Assembly (NCBI RefSeq): GCF_024703995.1
Contig: NZ_JAMXQV010000028.1
Coordinates: forward strand, 90,691 to 154,690
Source of the DNA: Amycolatopsis iheyensis
Lineage (GTDB): Bacteria > Actinomycetota > Actinomycetes > Mycobacteriales > Pseudonocardiaceae
DNA length: 64,000 bases
Reading direction: 5' to 3'
Positions 52,666 through 61,048 of this stretch are shown one piece after another. The notes beneath the pieces are model-generated. The model was not told the DNA's origin and searched no databases. It saw only the letters and a list, made by a program, of their open reading frames with translations. Both the position numbers and the translations under genes were made by a program. Numbering within the stretch: position 1 is the first letter of the stretch; every line of letters begins with the position of its first letter.

Positions 52666-53888
52666 ACGTTCTCCTCCTGGTCCAGCGGCAGGTCCGCGGT
52701 GACCTCGAACCCGCCGTCGGCCGTCGGCCCGGCCGCCAGCCTGCCACCCAGCATCGCGGCCCGCTCCCGCATGCCGAGCAGCCCGTGCCCGCTGGTTCCG
52801 GCCGGCCGGCCGGAACCACCCGCCGCGTTGCGGACCACCGCGTGCACGGCCCCGCCGTCAACTCGCAGTTCGACGTCGATCGCCGCGCCGGGTGAGTGCC
52901 GGACCGCGTTGCTCAGCGCCTCCTGCACGATCCGGTAGGCGGACAACGCGACGCCCGCGGGCAGCGCGTCGAACTCCCCGTGCACCCGTACCGTGCAGGC
53001 CGTGCCGAGCGCACGCACCCGCTCCGCCAGCTCGGCCACCCGGGTGCCGTCCGGTTGCGGCGCGACCGGCTCGCCGGTGCTCTCGGTCCGCAGGACGCCG
53101 AGCAGCCGGCGCATCTCGACCATGCCTTCCCGCGCGGTCCCGGTCAGCTCGGCGAACTCGGCACGCACGTCGTCCGGCAGGCCGGGGAAGCGGTAGCGCG
53201 CGGAATCGGTGCGCAGGGCGAGCACGGACATGTGGTGGGCGACGACGTCGTGCAGTTCCCGGGCGATGCGCGCGCGTTCTTCGAGAACCGCGGCCCGCGT
53301 CTCCTCCGCCGCCCGCCTTCGTTGCTGTTCGGCGCTCTCCCGTTCGGCGACCCGCCGCTGCCGCACCGCGTTGCCGCCGAGCAGCACCGCCGCCATCAGG
53401 GCCACCAGCAGCGCCAGGTCGCGCCAGTCGCCGAGCCAGACGCCCATCGCGGCGGCCGAGACCACGCCGACCACGACCAGGGCGGCCTGCGAGTGCGCGG
53501 CCGCGACCAGGAAGAAGACGAGCGCGGCCGTCAGCGCCAGGCCCGGTGACCACGGCCAGCCCCACAGCCGGGGCAGGGCCGGGTACGCGGCCGGGGTGGC
53601 CAGGACCAGCACGACGAGCAGCCGCCACGCCCACAACGGCGACCGGACGGCGACGATCGCGGGCGCCGCACTCGCCACGGCGAGGCCGAGGGCCAGTGCG
53701 CTCCCGGCCGTTTCCCCCGGCGCCGTCTGCGCCGCCAGGAACCCGCTCCAGAGCCCGACACCCACCACGGCCGCGGTGCGCAAGCGGGCCGCGCCGGCCG
53801 ACCGGGCCCGCACCTCGGGCCGGGCCCCGGCGTAGAGGACGTGCCGGGTGGTCCGCCACACCTCGTCCCACCGCACCCGACCGGCCAT
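52662..53888 (-). CDS. Sensor histidine kinase, HisKA_3 type
   Basis: 408 aa. Four to five membrane helices (about 35-165) with little external loop, then a coiled stretch rich in Arg/Glu. The dimerisation/phosphorylation box is IARELHDVVAHHMSVL (phospho-His in ELHD). HATPase_c follows with AYRIVQEALSNAVRHS (N box) and GHGLLGMRERA (G box). Phosphorylates the adjacent NarL-type regulator. The intramembrane-sensing look suggests membrane or cell-envelope stress, as for related actinobacterial kinases. Confidence 0.92.
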   Translation of the reverse strand: MAGRVRWDEVWRTTRHVLYAGARPEVRARSAGAARLRTAAVVGVGLWSGFLAAQTAPGETAGSALALGLAVASAAPAIVAVRSPLWAWRLLVVLVLATPAAYPALPRLWGWPWSPGLALTAALVFFLVAAAHSQAALVVVGVVSAAAMGVWLGDWRDLALLVALMAAVLLGGNAVRQRRVAERESAEQQRRRAAEETRAAVLEERARIARELHDVVAHHMSVLALRTDSARYRFPGLPDDVRAEFAELTGTAREGMVEMRRLLGVLRTESTGEPVAPQPDGTRVAELAERVRALGTACTVRVHGEFDALPAGVALSAYRIVQEALSNAVRHSPGAAIDVELRVDGGAVHAVVRNAAGGSGRPAGTSGHGLLGMRERAAMLGGRLAAGPTADGGFEVTADLPLDQEENV

Positions 53889-53926
53889 CGGCCCACCTTA
53901 GGACGCCGGCGCCGCCCGGGTACGCC

Positions 53927-53962
53927 GAAGGCCACCGTGGACGGGTGCCCGTGGTGGCCTTC
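53927..53962 (-). terminator. Hairpin terminator after the DUF5302 gene
   Basis: GAAGGCCACC (53927-53936) pairs perfectly with GGTGGCCTTC (53953-53962), with a nested ACGGG/CCCGT stem in the loop. Begins 26 nt after the DUF5302 stop and separates it from the kinase gene. Confidence 0.6.
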
Positions 53963-53988
53963 GAAGGGTTCCGGAAGTGCCGGGAGTC

Positions 53989-54174
53989 TCAGCCGCTCTT
54001 CCGCCGGAACGTCCGCTTGTTCGCCGCGGGCCCGTGCGCGTGCTGGTTCTTCCCGCCGCCGTTCTCGTGGGACGCGCCCGAGCGCGCGTGCGCCTGCTTG
54101 CGCTCCAGCGCCTCCCGGAACTTGCGCTTGACGTCGTCCTCCTCGCCGCTGGGCGACGGATTCGGTTCACTCAT
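53989..54174 (-). CDS. DUF5302 family small protein
   Basis: 61 aa, highly charged: acidic N-terminus (PSPSGEEDDVKRKFREALERK) quoted in halves as PSPSGEEDD and VKRKFREALERK, a Gly/His/Asn-rich middle (ENGGGKNQHAHG) and basic end TFRRKSG. This is the compact actinobacterial DUF5302 family of unknown role, sometimes described as nucleic-acid-associated by its charge only. GGAGGT lies 6 nt before ATG 54174, fixing the start; the longer frame to 54219 is rejected. Confidence 0.9.
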   Translation of the reverse strand: MSEPNPSPSGEEDDVKRKFREALERKQAHARSGASHENGGGKNQHAHGPAANKRTFRRKSG

Positions 54175-54256
54175 GCTTACCTCCGGAACAGACGACGTGT
54201 GACCGCTCCAGCCTGGCACCAGGCCAACCGCTTGGCGAGTCGATTACGCCACACCG

Positions 54257-55276
54257 TCAGCGTTTCGGGGCCGGCACTCCGCCGAACTGCACCGACTGGC
54301 GCGTCAGGGGGCGGCCGCAGTGGTCGCACAGCAGCATCGGCTGCAGCCGGTTGCCGCATTCGACGTGGTGGAGCGTGATGTCCGGCTCCTGGCCCGTCAC
54401 CTCGAAGCCGCGGGACCACTCCGCGATGAACGCCAGCGCCGGGAAGAACGCCAGCCCCTTCGCTGTCATCCGGTAGTCGCGCGCGTCCGTGCGGGTCGCC
54501 GCCGTGCCGGTGCGCAGGACCCCCACCTCGACCAGCTTGCTCAGCCGCGCCGACAGCACGCTCGGCCCGATGCCCAGCTCGCGCTCGAACTCCGAGAAGT
54601 GCCGGCAGCCGAGCAGCGCCGACACCAGCAGCCCGGTCGACCAGCGGTCGCCCAGCAGCTCCATCGTGTCGGGGAAGAACATCAGCGGGTCGCCGGCCAG
54701 GGACTCCGCGTCCTTGCGGCGGAAGCGCTTGGACGCCGTCGCCGCCGCGACGCCGGTGCTGTCCAGCCGCGAAGCCCGCACGTCGCGGGCGTCGACCCGG
54801 CGGCCGCACGCCCCGCAGCCCAGGGGCGCTGATGTAGCCAGCTCACAGTCGAGGTGGACCAGCGTCGGCAGCACCTCGCGGCGGCCTTCGACCCACTCGC
54901 GCTCCCAGGCCCAGATCGAAATCAGCAGCGGCCACAGCTCCAGGCCGCGCTCGGTGAGCCGGTACTCGTGCCGCGTGCGGCGCGCGTCGCGGTACGGCAC
55001 GCGCGTGAGCATGCCCGCGTCCACCATGTCCCGCAGCCGCCCGGACAGCGCCGTCGGGGAGATGCCCAGCCGCAGCCGCAGCTCTTCGTACCGTCTGAAG
55101 CGCAGGAACAGGCTCTGCAGGATGAGCAGCGTCCACTGGTCACCGACCAGTTCGAGCGCCCTCCGCAGCGGATCCCCCGCGGGCCGGATGCGCTCTGTCA
55201 TCCGGGACTCCGCCCCGGGCCGGGGGCTCTGCCACCCGGAACCCCCGAAAGATGGCTGTGCGGTCGCCTCGGTCAC
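54257..55276 (-). CDS. Tandem HxlR-type regulator with two CxxC motifs
   Basis: 339 aa consisting of two similar halves. Each begins with an HxlR winged helix (half 1, about 35-125: ELVGDQWTLLILQSLFLRFR, YEELRLRLGISPTALSGRL; half 2, about 200-285: ELLGDRWSTGLLVSALLG, SEFERELGIGPSVLSARL). Each ends in a short zinc-ribbon-like CxxC (CGACGRRVDAR; LLCDHCGRPLTR). A single chain carrying both halves resembles a fused dimer. GTG 55276 follows GGGGGAAG. It diverges from the carotenoid oxygenase operon, whose promoter carries a direct repeat. Confidence 0.88.
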   Translation of the reverse strand: MTEATAQPSFGGSGWQSPRPGAESRMTERIRPAGDPLRRALELVGDQWTLLILQSLFLRFRRYEELRLRLGISPTALSGRLRDMVDAGMLTRVPYRDARRTRHEYRLTERGLELWPLLISIWAWEREWVEGRREVLPTLVHLDCELATSAPLGCGACGRRVDARDVRASRLDSTGVAAATASKRFRRKDAESLAGDPLMFFPDTMELLGDRWSTGLLVSALLGCRHFSEFERELGIGPSVLSARLSKLVEVGVLRTGTAATRTDARDYRMTAKGLAFFPALAFIAEWSRGFEVTGQEPDITLHHVECGNRLQPMLLCDHCGRPLTRQSVQFGGVPAPKR

Positions 55277-55312
55277 CGAACTTCCCCCTTGCTAAGTAGC
55301 GGCCTCAGCGTA

Positions 55313-55356
55313 ACACCTGACTACACCTAAAGAAGCCTATTGACACCTGACTACAC
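55313..55356. repeat. 14-bp direct repeat, candidate regulator sites
   Basis: ACACCTGACTACAC occurs exactly at 55313-55326 and 55343-55356, 30 bp apart start to start (about three helical turns). The second copy fills the spacer of the promoter at 55340-55368 and the first lies upstream, between the two divergent genes. Best explained as binding sites for the divergent HxlR-type protein. Confidence 0.7.
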
Positions 55357-55368
55357 AAATCATAGTCT
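55340..55368 (+). promoter_or_regulatory. Consensus-like promoter of the carotenoid oxygenase operon
   Basis: TTGACA (55340-55345), 17-nt spacer, TAGTCT (55363-55368). This is the closest match to a housekeeping promoter in the window. Transcript start near 55375 gives a leader of about 30 nt ending in GGGAGCAG before ATG 55405. Confidence 0.65.
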
Positions 55369-55404
55369 CGTCCCCAACAGCCCGCAGAGTCAGGGAGCAG
55401 CCCG

Positions 55405-56877
55405 ATGACCAGCACCTCCGAACAGCCGCTGATGGTGGCCCGGACGGCGGACACCGGCGAGGAGAACCCCTACCTGCTCGGCGTCTACGCCCCGGTCGGC
55501 ACCGAGATCGACGCCGAAGACCTGCAGGTCATCGGCGAGATCCCGAAGGACCTCAACGGCGTCTACCTGCGCAACGGCCCCAACCCGCGGTTCGCCCCCG
55601 AAGGCCGCTACCACTGGTTCGACGGCGACGGCATGATCCACGCCGTCCACCTGGAGAACGGCAAGGCGCGCTACCGCAACCGCTGGGTCCGCACGAAGGC
55701 GTTCGAGGCCGAGTCCGACGCCGGCCGCGCGCTCTGGACCGGCGTCATGGAGAACCCGAAGGACAACCCCTTCGGCAACAGCCACGGCCTGGGCCTCAAG
55801 GACAACGCCAACACCGACGTCGTCTTCCACCGCGGCCGCATCCTCGCGACCTGGTACCTGTGCGGCTCGCCGTACGGCATCGACCCGCTCTCCCTGGAGA
55901 CCCTCGGCGCCGAAGACTTCCTCGGCACGCTGGTCGGCGACATGATGGCCCACCCCAAGGTCGACGAGGCCACGGGCGAGCTGTTCTGGTTCGACTACGG
56001 CCCGCGCCCGCCGTACCTGCGCTACGGCGTGATCAGCGCGGACGGCCAGGTCGTCAAGACGACCGAGATCGAGCTGCCCGGCCCGCGCCTGCCGCACGAC
56101 ATGGCGATCACCGAGCACTACGCGGTGCTGATGGACCTGCCGCTGGTCCAGGACCTGGAGGCGGCCAAGCTCGGCCGCCACAAGCTGCACTTCGACCGCT
56201 CGATGCCGAGCCGCTTCGGCGTGCTGCCACGCTACGGAGACGGTAGCCAGATCAAGTGGTTCGAAGCGAGCCCGTGCTACATCTACCACGTCGTCAACGC
56301 CTGGGAGCAGGGCGAAGAGGTCGTCCTCGACGTCTGCCGCGTGCGCAAGCCGGCCCCGCGCGCCGACGCGCACACGCCGCTCGCGAAGATGCTCTCCTAC
56401 CTGCGCCTGGACGCCCAGCTGCACCGCTACCGCTTCAACCTGCGGACCGGCGCGTGCCACGAGGCGCCGCTCGACGACGCCAACACCGAGTTCCCCACCG
56501 TCGACTCCCGAGGCGTCGGCCGGACGAACCGGTTCTCCTACGCGGTGCACATCTCGCCCGAGTCGACGCTGAAGTTCGACGGGCTCGTGCGCTACGACAA
56601 TCTTGCCGGCTCCAAGACCGAATACCGGTTCGGTCCCGGCCGGTGGGGCAGTGAGGCCCCGTTCGCACCCCGCGACGGAGCAGCCGCCGATTCGGCGGAC
56701 GGTTATCTGGTGACGTTCGTGCAGGACGAGCGTGAGGGACGCTCGGAACTGGACATCTTCGACGCCGCCGATCTCGCTGCCGGACCCGTGGCCAGGGTCC
56801 TGTTGCCCCAGCGGGTGCCGCTCGGTTTTCACGCGACCTGGGTCCGGGCGGACCAGCTGGAAAACCTCCGTTCATGA
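55405..56877 (+). CDS. Carotenoid oxygenase family (RPE65/lignostilbene dioxygenase) protein
   Basis: 490 aa non-haem iron dioxygenase. Seven-bladed propeller with four iron-binding His visible: MMAHPK, RLPHDMAITEHY, IYHVVNAWE and GFHATW near the end. NGPNPRF and HWFDGDGMIHAV are the signature N-terminal blocks. Cleaves a C=C bond of a carotenoid, apocarotenoid or stilbene/phenylpropene to two aldehydes or ketones. The CoA ligase, thiolase and F420-type oxidoreductase that follow suggest catabolism of the cleavage product. ATGA overlap with the ligase gene. Confidence 0.92.
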   Translation: MTSTSEQPLMVARTADTGEENPYLLGVYAPVGTEIDAEDLQVIGEIPKDLNGVYLRNGPNPRFAPEGRYHWFDGDGMIHAVHLENGKARYRNRWVRTKAFEAESDAGRALWTGVMENPKDNPFGNSHGLGLKDNANTDVVFHRGRILATWYLCGSPYGIDPLSLETLGAEDFLGTLVGDMMAHPKVDEATGELFWFDYGPRPPYLRYGVISADGQVVKTTEIELPGPRLPHDMAITEHYAVLMDLPLVQDLEAAKLGRHKLHFDRSMPSRFGVLPRYGDGSQIKWFEASPCYIYHVVNAWEQGEEVVLDVCRVRKPAPRADAHTPLAKMLSYLRLDAQLHRYRFNLRTGACHEAPLDDANTEFPTVDSRGVGRTNRFSYAVHISPESTLKFDGLVRYDNLAGSKTEYRFGPGRWGSEAPFAPRDGAAADSADGYLVTFVQDEREGRSELDIFDAADLAAGPVARVLLPQRVPLGFHATWVRADQLENLRS

Positions 56878-58565
56878 GATGCCATCGAGAGGGTCGCGCC
56901 CGGGACTTCCGGGCGCGGGGATGGTGGAGTGCGGAGACGATCGACCGGCTCGTGAAGGAGCGGGTCAGTGCCGACCCGGAGGGTCTCGCGCTGGTCGATC
57001 CACCGAACACCACCGCACTGGTCGGACGCGACCCGGTGCGGTGGACCTGGAACCGGCTCGACGAACGTGTCGACGTCCTGGCCGCGTTCCTGCTCGCCAG
57101 AGGGGTGCGAGCAGGCGACGTCGTGGCCGTGCAGCTGCCGAACTGCTCGGCCCTGGTCCAGGCCTTCCTCGCGATCGTGCGGATCGGCGCGATCGTCACC
57201 CCGTTCCCGGTGTCCTACCGGGAACACGAACTCGGCCCGATGTGCCGGCGCACCGGGGCCGTGGGCGTGGTGACCGCATCCAGATACGGCGAGCACGAGC
57301 TCGCCGGGGCGGCCCTTGGGCTACAAGGCGCTTCGGCGCCGTCGGTCCGGTTCGTCGTCGCCCGGGGGGACGACGAACCGGCCGGCGCCCTGGCCTGGCC
57401 CGAAGAACCGCTGTCCGACCGCTCCACATTGGACGCGCACCTGGCCGCACTGGACACCGACGTCAACGACTGCGTGACGATCTGCTGGACGTCCGGCACC
57501 GAAGCCGAACCCAAGGCGGTGCCGCGCTGCCACGGCGACTGGCTCGCGACCGCGCGCGGCTGCGTCCAAGCCGCGGGGATCACCCCCGACGACGTCCTGC
57601 TCTCGCCGTTCCCGATGACGAACATGGCCGGCATCGGCGGGATGTTCCTGCCGTGGCTGCTGACCGGCGCGGTGTTCGTCCCGCACCACCCGTTCGACCT
57701 GCCGGTGTTCCTGGGGCAGCTCGCTTCCGAGCGCGTGACGTACACGCTCGCGCCGCCGGCGTTGCTGACCATGCTGCTGCACAACGAAAAGATCCTGTCC
57801 GGAGTGGACCTTGCCGCGCTGCGCAAGATCGGGTCCGGGTCGGCGCCGCTTTCGCCGTGGCTCGTGCGCACCTGGGCCGAGCGGCACGGCATCGACATCA
57901 TCAACTTCTTCGGCTCCAACGAAGGCACGGCGCTGCTCTCGGGGCCCGTCGACATCCCGGACCCCGGCCAGCGCGCGAGCTACTTCCCGCACTACGCCTC
58001 CGACGTCACGTGGTCGACGCCCGTCGCCGGCTGGACGTCGGTGCGGCTGCACGACCCGGTCACCGGCGAGCACGTGACCGAACCCGGGCGGCCCGGCGAG
58101 CTGCACATCGCCGGGCCGACGGTGTTCGCCGGCTACCTCACGTCGGTGGGGGAGCCGCTCGACACGGCGTCCTTCGACGACGACGGGCACTTCCGCACCG
58201 GCGACGTGTTCGAGATCGCCGGGGCGCGCGGCGAGTTCCTGAAGTACGTCGACCGGCTGAAGGACCTGGTCATCCGCGGCGGGATGAACATCTCGCCCGC
58301 CGAGGTCGAGGGCCTGCTGGCCGGGCACCCGGACGTCGCCGACGTCGGGGTGATCGGCGTGCCCGACGACGTCATGGGGGAGCGGGTGTGCGCGGTCGTC
58401 GTGCCCGGCGCGCGCAAGCCGTCGCTCGACGAGCTGGTCGCCTACCTGCGCGAGAAGAAGGTGGCCGCGTTCAAGCTGCCGGAACGGCTCGAGTACGCCG
58501 ACGCCTTGCCCCGCAACCCGGTGGGGAAGATCCTGAAGCGGCAGCTGCGGGAGAGTCTGGAGTGA
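56874..58565 (+). CDS. AMP-dependent acyl-CoA ligase
   Basis: 563 aa ANL ligase. A3 motif CWTSGTEAEPKAVPR (variant with E-A-E), A5 FFGSNEGTALL, A8 YVDRLKDLVIRGG and catalytic Lys in NPVGKILKRQ. The NFFGSNEG form and the MTNMAGIGG segment group it with cyclohexanecarboxylate/medium-chain acid ligases of actinomycetes. Second gene of the operon; 4-nt overlap at the start, 4-nt gap to the thiolase. Confidence 0.9.
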   Translation: MRCHREGRARDFRARGWWSAETIDRLVKERVSADPEGLALVDPPNTTALVGRDPVRWTWNRLDERVDVLAAFLLARGVRAGDVVAVQLPNCSALVQAFLAIVRIGAIVTPFPVSYREHELGPMCRRTGAVGVVTASRYGEHELAGAALGLQGASAPSVRFVVARGDDEPAGALAWPEEPLSDRSTLDAHLAALDTDVNDCVTICWTSGTEAEPKAVPRCHGDWLATARGCVQAAGITPDDVLLSPFPMTNMAGIGGMFLPWLLTGAVFVPHHPFDLPVFLGQLASERVTYTLAPPALLTMLLHNEKILSGVDLAALRKIGSGSAPLSPWLVRTWAERHGIDIINFFGSNEGTALLSGPVDIPDPGQRASYFPHYASDVTWSTPVAGWTSVRLHDPVTGEHVTEPGRPGELHIAGPTVFAGYLTSVGEPLDTASFDDDGHFRTGDVFEIAGARGEFLKYVDRLKDLVIRGGMNISPAEVEGLLAGHPDVADVGVIGVPDDVMGERVCAVVVPGARKPSLDELVAYLREKKVAAFKLPERLEYADALPRNPVGKILKRQLRESLE

Positions 58566-58569
58566 AGCC

Positions 58570-59757
58570 ATGACGGTGTTCGTGCTGGGTGGGGCGCAGA
58601 CCGACTTCGCGCGCAACTACGCGAAGGAGGGGCGCGGGATCCTCGAGCTGTTCGCCGAGGCCGTGCCGGCCGCCCTCGCGGACGCCGGTGTTTCGCCTTC
58701 GGACGTCCAGGTCGCGCACGTCGGCAACCTGGCGGCGGAGCTGTTCACCGGGCAGGCGCAACTGGGCGGGCTGCTCGTGGCGGCCGTGCCGGAGCTGGCC
58801 GGCGTGCCCTCGACGCGGCACGAAGCCGCGTGCGCGTCCGGCAGCACCGCGGTGCTCGCCGCGTGCGCCGACATCGAGGCGGGCCGCTACGACCTGGCGC
58901 TGGTCGTCGGGGTCGAGCTGATGCGCAACGTCGACGGGCAGCGGGCCGCCGAGCACCTCGGGTCCGCCGCCTGGGCGGGGCACGAAGCCGTCGGCGCGAA
59001 GTTCCCGTGGCCGGCGCTGTTCGCCGACGTCGCCGCCGCCTACGACACGCGGTACGGGCTCGATCCCGCTCACCTCGGGGAGTTCGCCTCGCACGCTTTC
59101 TCGCGTGCCGCCCGGAATCCGGTCGCGCAGGCCCGTGACTGGCGCTTCCCGCCCGGTGCCTTCGGCACCGACGACGAGCTCAACCCGGTCATCGAGGGCG
59201 GCCTGCGCAAGCAGGACTGCGGCCGGATCACCGACGGCGCCGCGGCGGTGCTGCTGGCGTCGCCCGAGTTCGCCCGGCGGCTCGGCGGTGACTTCCCGCG
59301 CATCGCCGGTTTCGGGCACCGCACGTCGCACATCGGCCTCGCGGAGAAGCTTTCCGCCGACGGCGAGTACCTGTTCCCGCACCTGCGCGGCGCGATCACC
59401 GACGCCTACCGGCGCGCGGGGGTGGCCGGGCCGGACGCGCTCGACGTCGTCGAGCTGCACGACTGCTTCACGATCACCGGGCTGGTCGCGCTGGAGCACC
59501 TCGGCGCCGCGCCACCCGGCGACGGCGGCCGCTTCATCGCCGACGGTGGCCTCGACACGGCCGGGATCAACCCGGGCGGCGGTCTGATCGGCCTCGGCCA
59601 CCCGGTCGGTGCGACGGGGGTCCGCATGCTGCACGACGTCGCCCGGCAGGTGCGGGGGACCGCGGGCGAGACGCAGGTCGAGGGCGCGCGGACGGCGTTG
59701 ACGCTCAACGTCGGCGGCTCGTTCACCACCGTGGTCACCATGGTGGTCACCGCATGA
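58570..59757 (+). CDS. Thiolase family protein (SCP-2/acetyl-CoA acetyltransferase type)
   Basis: 395 aa. Nucleophile Cys in RHEAACASGSTAV, HDCFTITGLVALE (H-D-x-F) and INPGGGLIGLGHPVGATG with the second catalytic His. The N-x-x-F and Cys-G-x-G motif of degradative thiolases is replaced by the SCP-2 thiolase pattern, as in sterol and unusual-acid degradation of actinomycetes. Probably cleaves or forms a C-C bond on the CoA ester from the preceding ligase. Ends in ATGA with the next gene. Confidence 0.9.
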   Translation: MTVFVLGGAQTDFARNYAKEGRGILELFAEAVPAALADAGVSPSDVQVAHVGNLAAELFTGQAQLGGLLVAAVPELAGVPSTRHEAACASGSTAVLAACADIEAGRYDLALVVGVELMRNVDGQRAAEHLGSAAWAGHEAVGAKFPWPALFADVAAAYDTRYGLDPAHLGEFASHAFSRAARNPVAQARDWRFPPGAFGTDDELNPVIEGGLRKQDCGRITDGAAAVLLASPEFARRLGGDFPRIAGFGHRTSHIGLAEKLSADGEYLFPHLRGAITDAYRRAGVAGPDALDVVELHDCFTITGLVALEHLGAAPPGDGGRFIADGGLDTAGINPGGGLIGLGHPVGATGVRMLHDVARQVRGTAGETQVEGARTALTLNVGGSFTTVVTMVVTA

Positions 59758-60713
59758 GGCTTTCGGTGTCGCTCGGGCTCTGGCAGGACCGCCCGCCTGA
59801 GGAGGCGCTGGAGACCGCGCGCGCCGCCGAGGCCGCGGGGTATCCGGAGCTGTGGATCGGCGAGATGGCGACGTGGGACGCGTTCGCCTTGGGGACCGCG
59901 ATCGGCGCTGCTTCCTCTCTTTCGCTGACTTTCGGGCCGCTCGCCGTGACGGTCCGCGACCCGGCGACGATCGCCATGGGCGTCGCCTCGGTCGCCGCGC
60001 TGACCGGGCGGCCGACCGGGGTCGCGCTGGGCACGTCCAGTGATGTGGTGGTCGAGGGCTGGCACGGCCGCTCGCGGGCTCGTGCCGCGACCGCCCTCGA
60101 GGAGTCGGCGATCGCCGTGCGACAGCTGGTCTCCGGCTCGAAGTCCACTGTGGACGGTTCGGTCGTGGGCTCGCGGGGTTACCGGTTGCGGTTGGCCGCG
60201 CCGAAGTCACCGCTGACGATCGCGGCGTTCGGGCCGCGGGCGCTGGAGGTGGCCGCGCGGCACGCGGACCGGATGGTGGTCAACCTGGTCAGCCCGGCCG
60301 CGGCCGCCGGTCTCGTGCGTGGCCTGCGCGAAGCGGCGGTGCGGGCGGCGCCGCCGACGGCCGCGTGGGTGGTCGGCGCGGTGGACCCGGGCGCCGCGGA
60401 GATCGAGCAGCTGCGCCGAGGGGTGGTGGGGTACCTGGCGGCACCGGGCTACGGCGAGATGTTCCGCGCGGCGGGGTTCGGCGGGCTGGTGGACTTCGCG
60501 CGCACCCGCCCGCACCCGCGCGAGCTGCTGGCCGCGGTGCCGGTCGAGGCGATCGCGGCGGTGGGCCTGGTGGGCTCGCCGGCGGAGATCGCGGCGAAGG
60601 CCCGGGAGTACGAAGAGGCGGGGATCGAGGAGCTGGCAATCGTCCCGGCGACATCGGACGACGACCCCGGCGGAGCGAAGACCTTGGCGGCGATCGCCGC
60701 GGCGCTGGGCTGA
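59754..60713 (+). CDS. LLM-class flavin/F420-dependent oxidoreductase
   Basis: 319 aa luciferase-like monooxygenase TIM-barrel. Conserved GYPELWIGEMATWDAF, the LTFGPLAVTVRDPATIAMG strand, RPTGVALGTSSDVVVEGWHG and NLVSPAAAAG; the closing AREYEEAGIEELAIVPA segment is typical of F420-dependent LLM proteins. Coenzyme F420 is common in actinomycetes. Last gene of the carotenoid-oxygenase operon; probable redox step on the same substrate. Its 3' end and stop are repeated downstream. Confidence 0.87.
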   Translation: MRLSVSLGLWQDRPPEEALETARAAEAAGYPELWIGEMATWDAFALGTAIGAASSLSLTFGPLAVTVRDPATIAMGVASVAALTGRPTGVALGTSSDVVVEGWHGRSRARAATALEESAIAVRQLVSGSKSTVDGSVVGSRGYRLRLAAPKSPLTIAAFGPRALEVAARHADRMVVNLVSPAAAAGLVRGLREAAVRAAPPTAAWVVGAVDPGAAEIEQLRRGVVGYLAAPGYGEMFRAAGFGGLVDFARTRPHPRELLAAVPVEAIAAVGLVGSPAEIAAKAREYEEAGIEELAIVPATSDDDPGGAKTLAAIAAALG

Positions 60714-60989
60714 GCGCACCGGCTCGCCTTCTCTCGGTGGCCGAGTGGCCCCGCACAAACCCCGCGGCGGTCGGGGTTTCGTGCGTTCGGTCGCCCGGCC
60801 GTTTGCGGCACCGAGCTGATTGGGCTTTCGCGGGCCCGGCCACCCGGTCGCCGCGCCGCCGAGCTGAGCGCCTCGCGCGCCGGCCCGCCTTCGACCGGTG
60901 GCCGAGTGGCCCCGCGCAAACCTCGCGGCGGTCGGCTGGCCCGGGTTTCGCGCGTTCGGTCGTCCGGTCGCCGCGGCGCCGAGCTGATT
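60709..60989 (+). repeat. Tandem intergenic repeats in a 335-bp gap
   Basis: An approx. 90-bp unit starting CGGTGGCCGAGTGGCCCCGC occurs at 60735-60821 and 60896-60989 with high similarity and a 7-nt insertion in the second. Each copy ends CCGAGCTGATT. A third, partial tail (CGGTCGCCGCGCCGCCGAGCTGAGCG) is at 60845-60870. The 21 nt around the stop of the preceding gene (60700-60720) match 60854-60874 at 18 positions. No gene in 60714-61048. Confidence 0.7.
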
Positions 60990-61048
60990 CCCGCGAACCG
61001 GATCCTCGCCGCGTGTCGATCCGCCGTCTTCTCGTTCGACGCGTAGGC

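Noticed and set aside
55405..60713. Secondary-metabolite biosynthetic cluster
   Set aside because: No polyketide, peptide or terpene synthase; gene set is catabolic.
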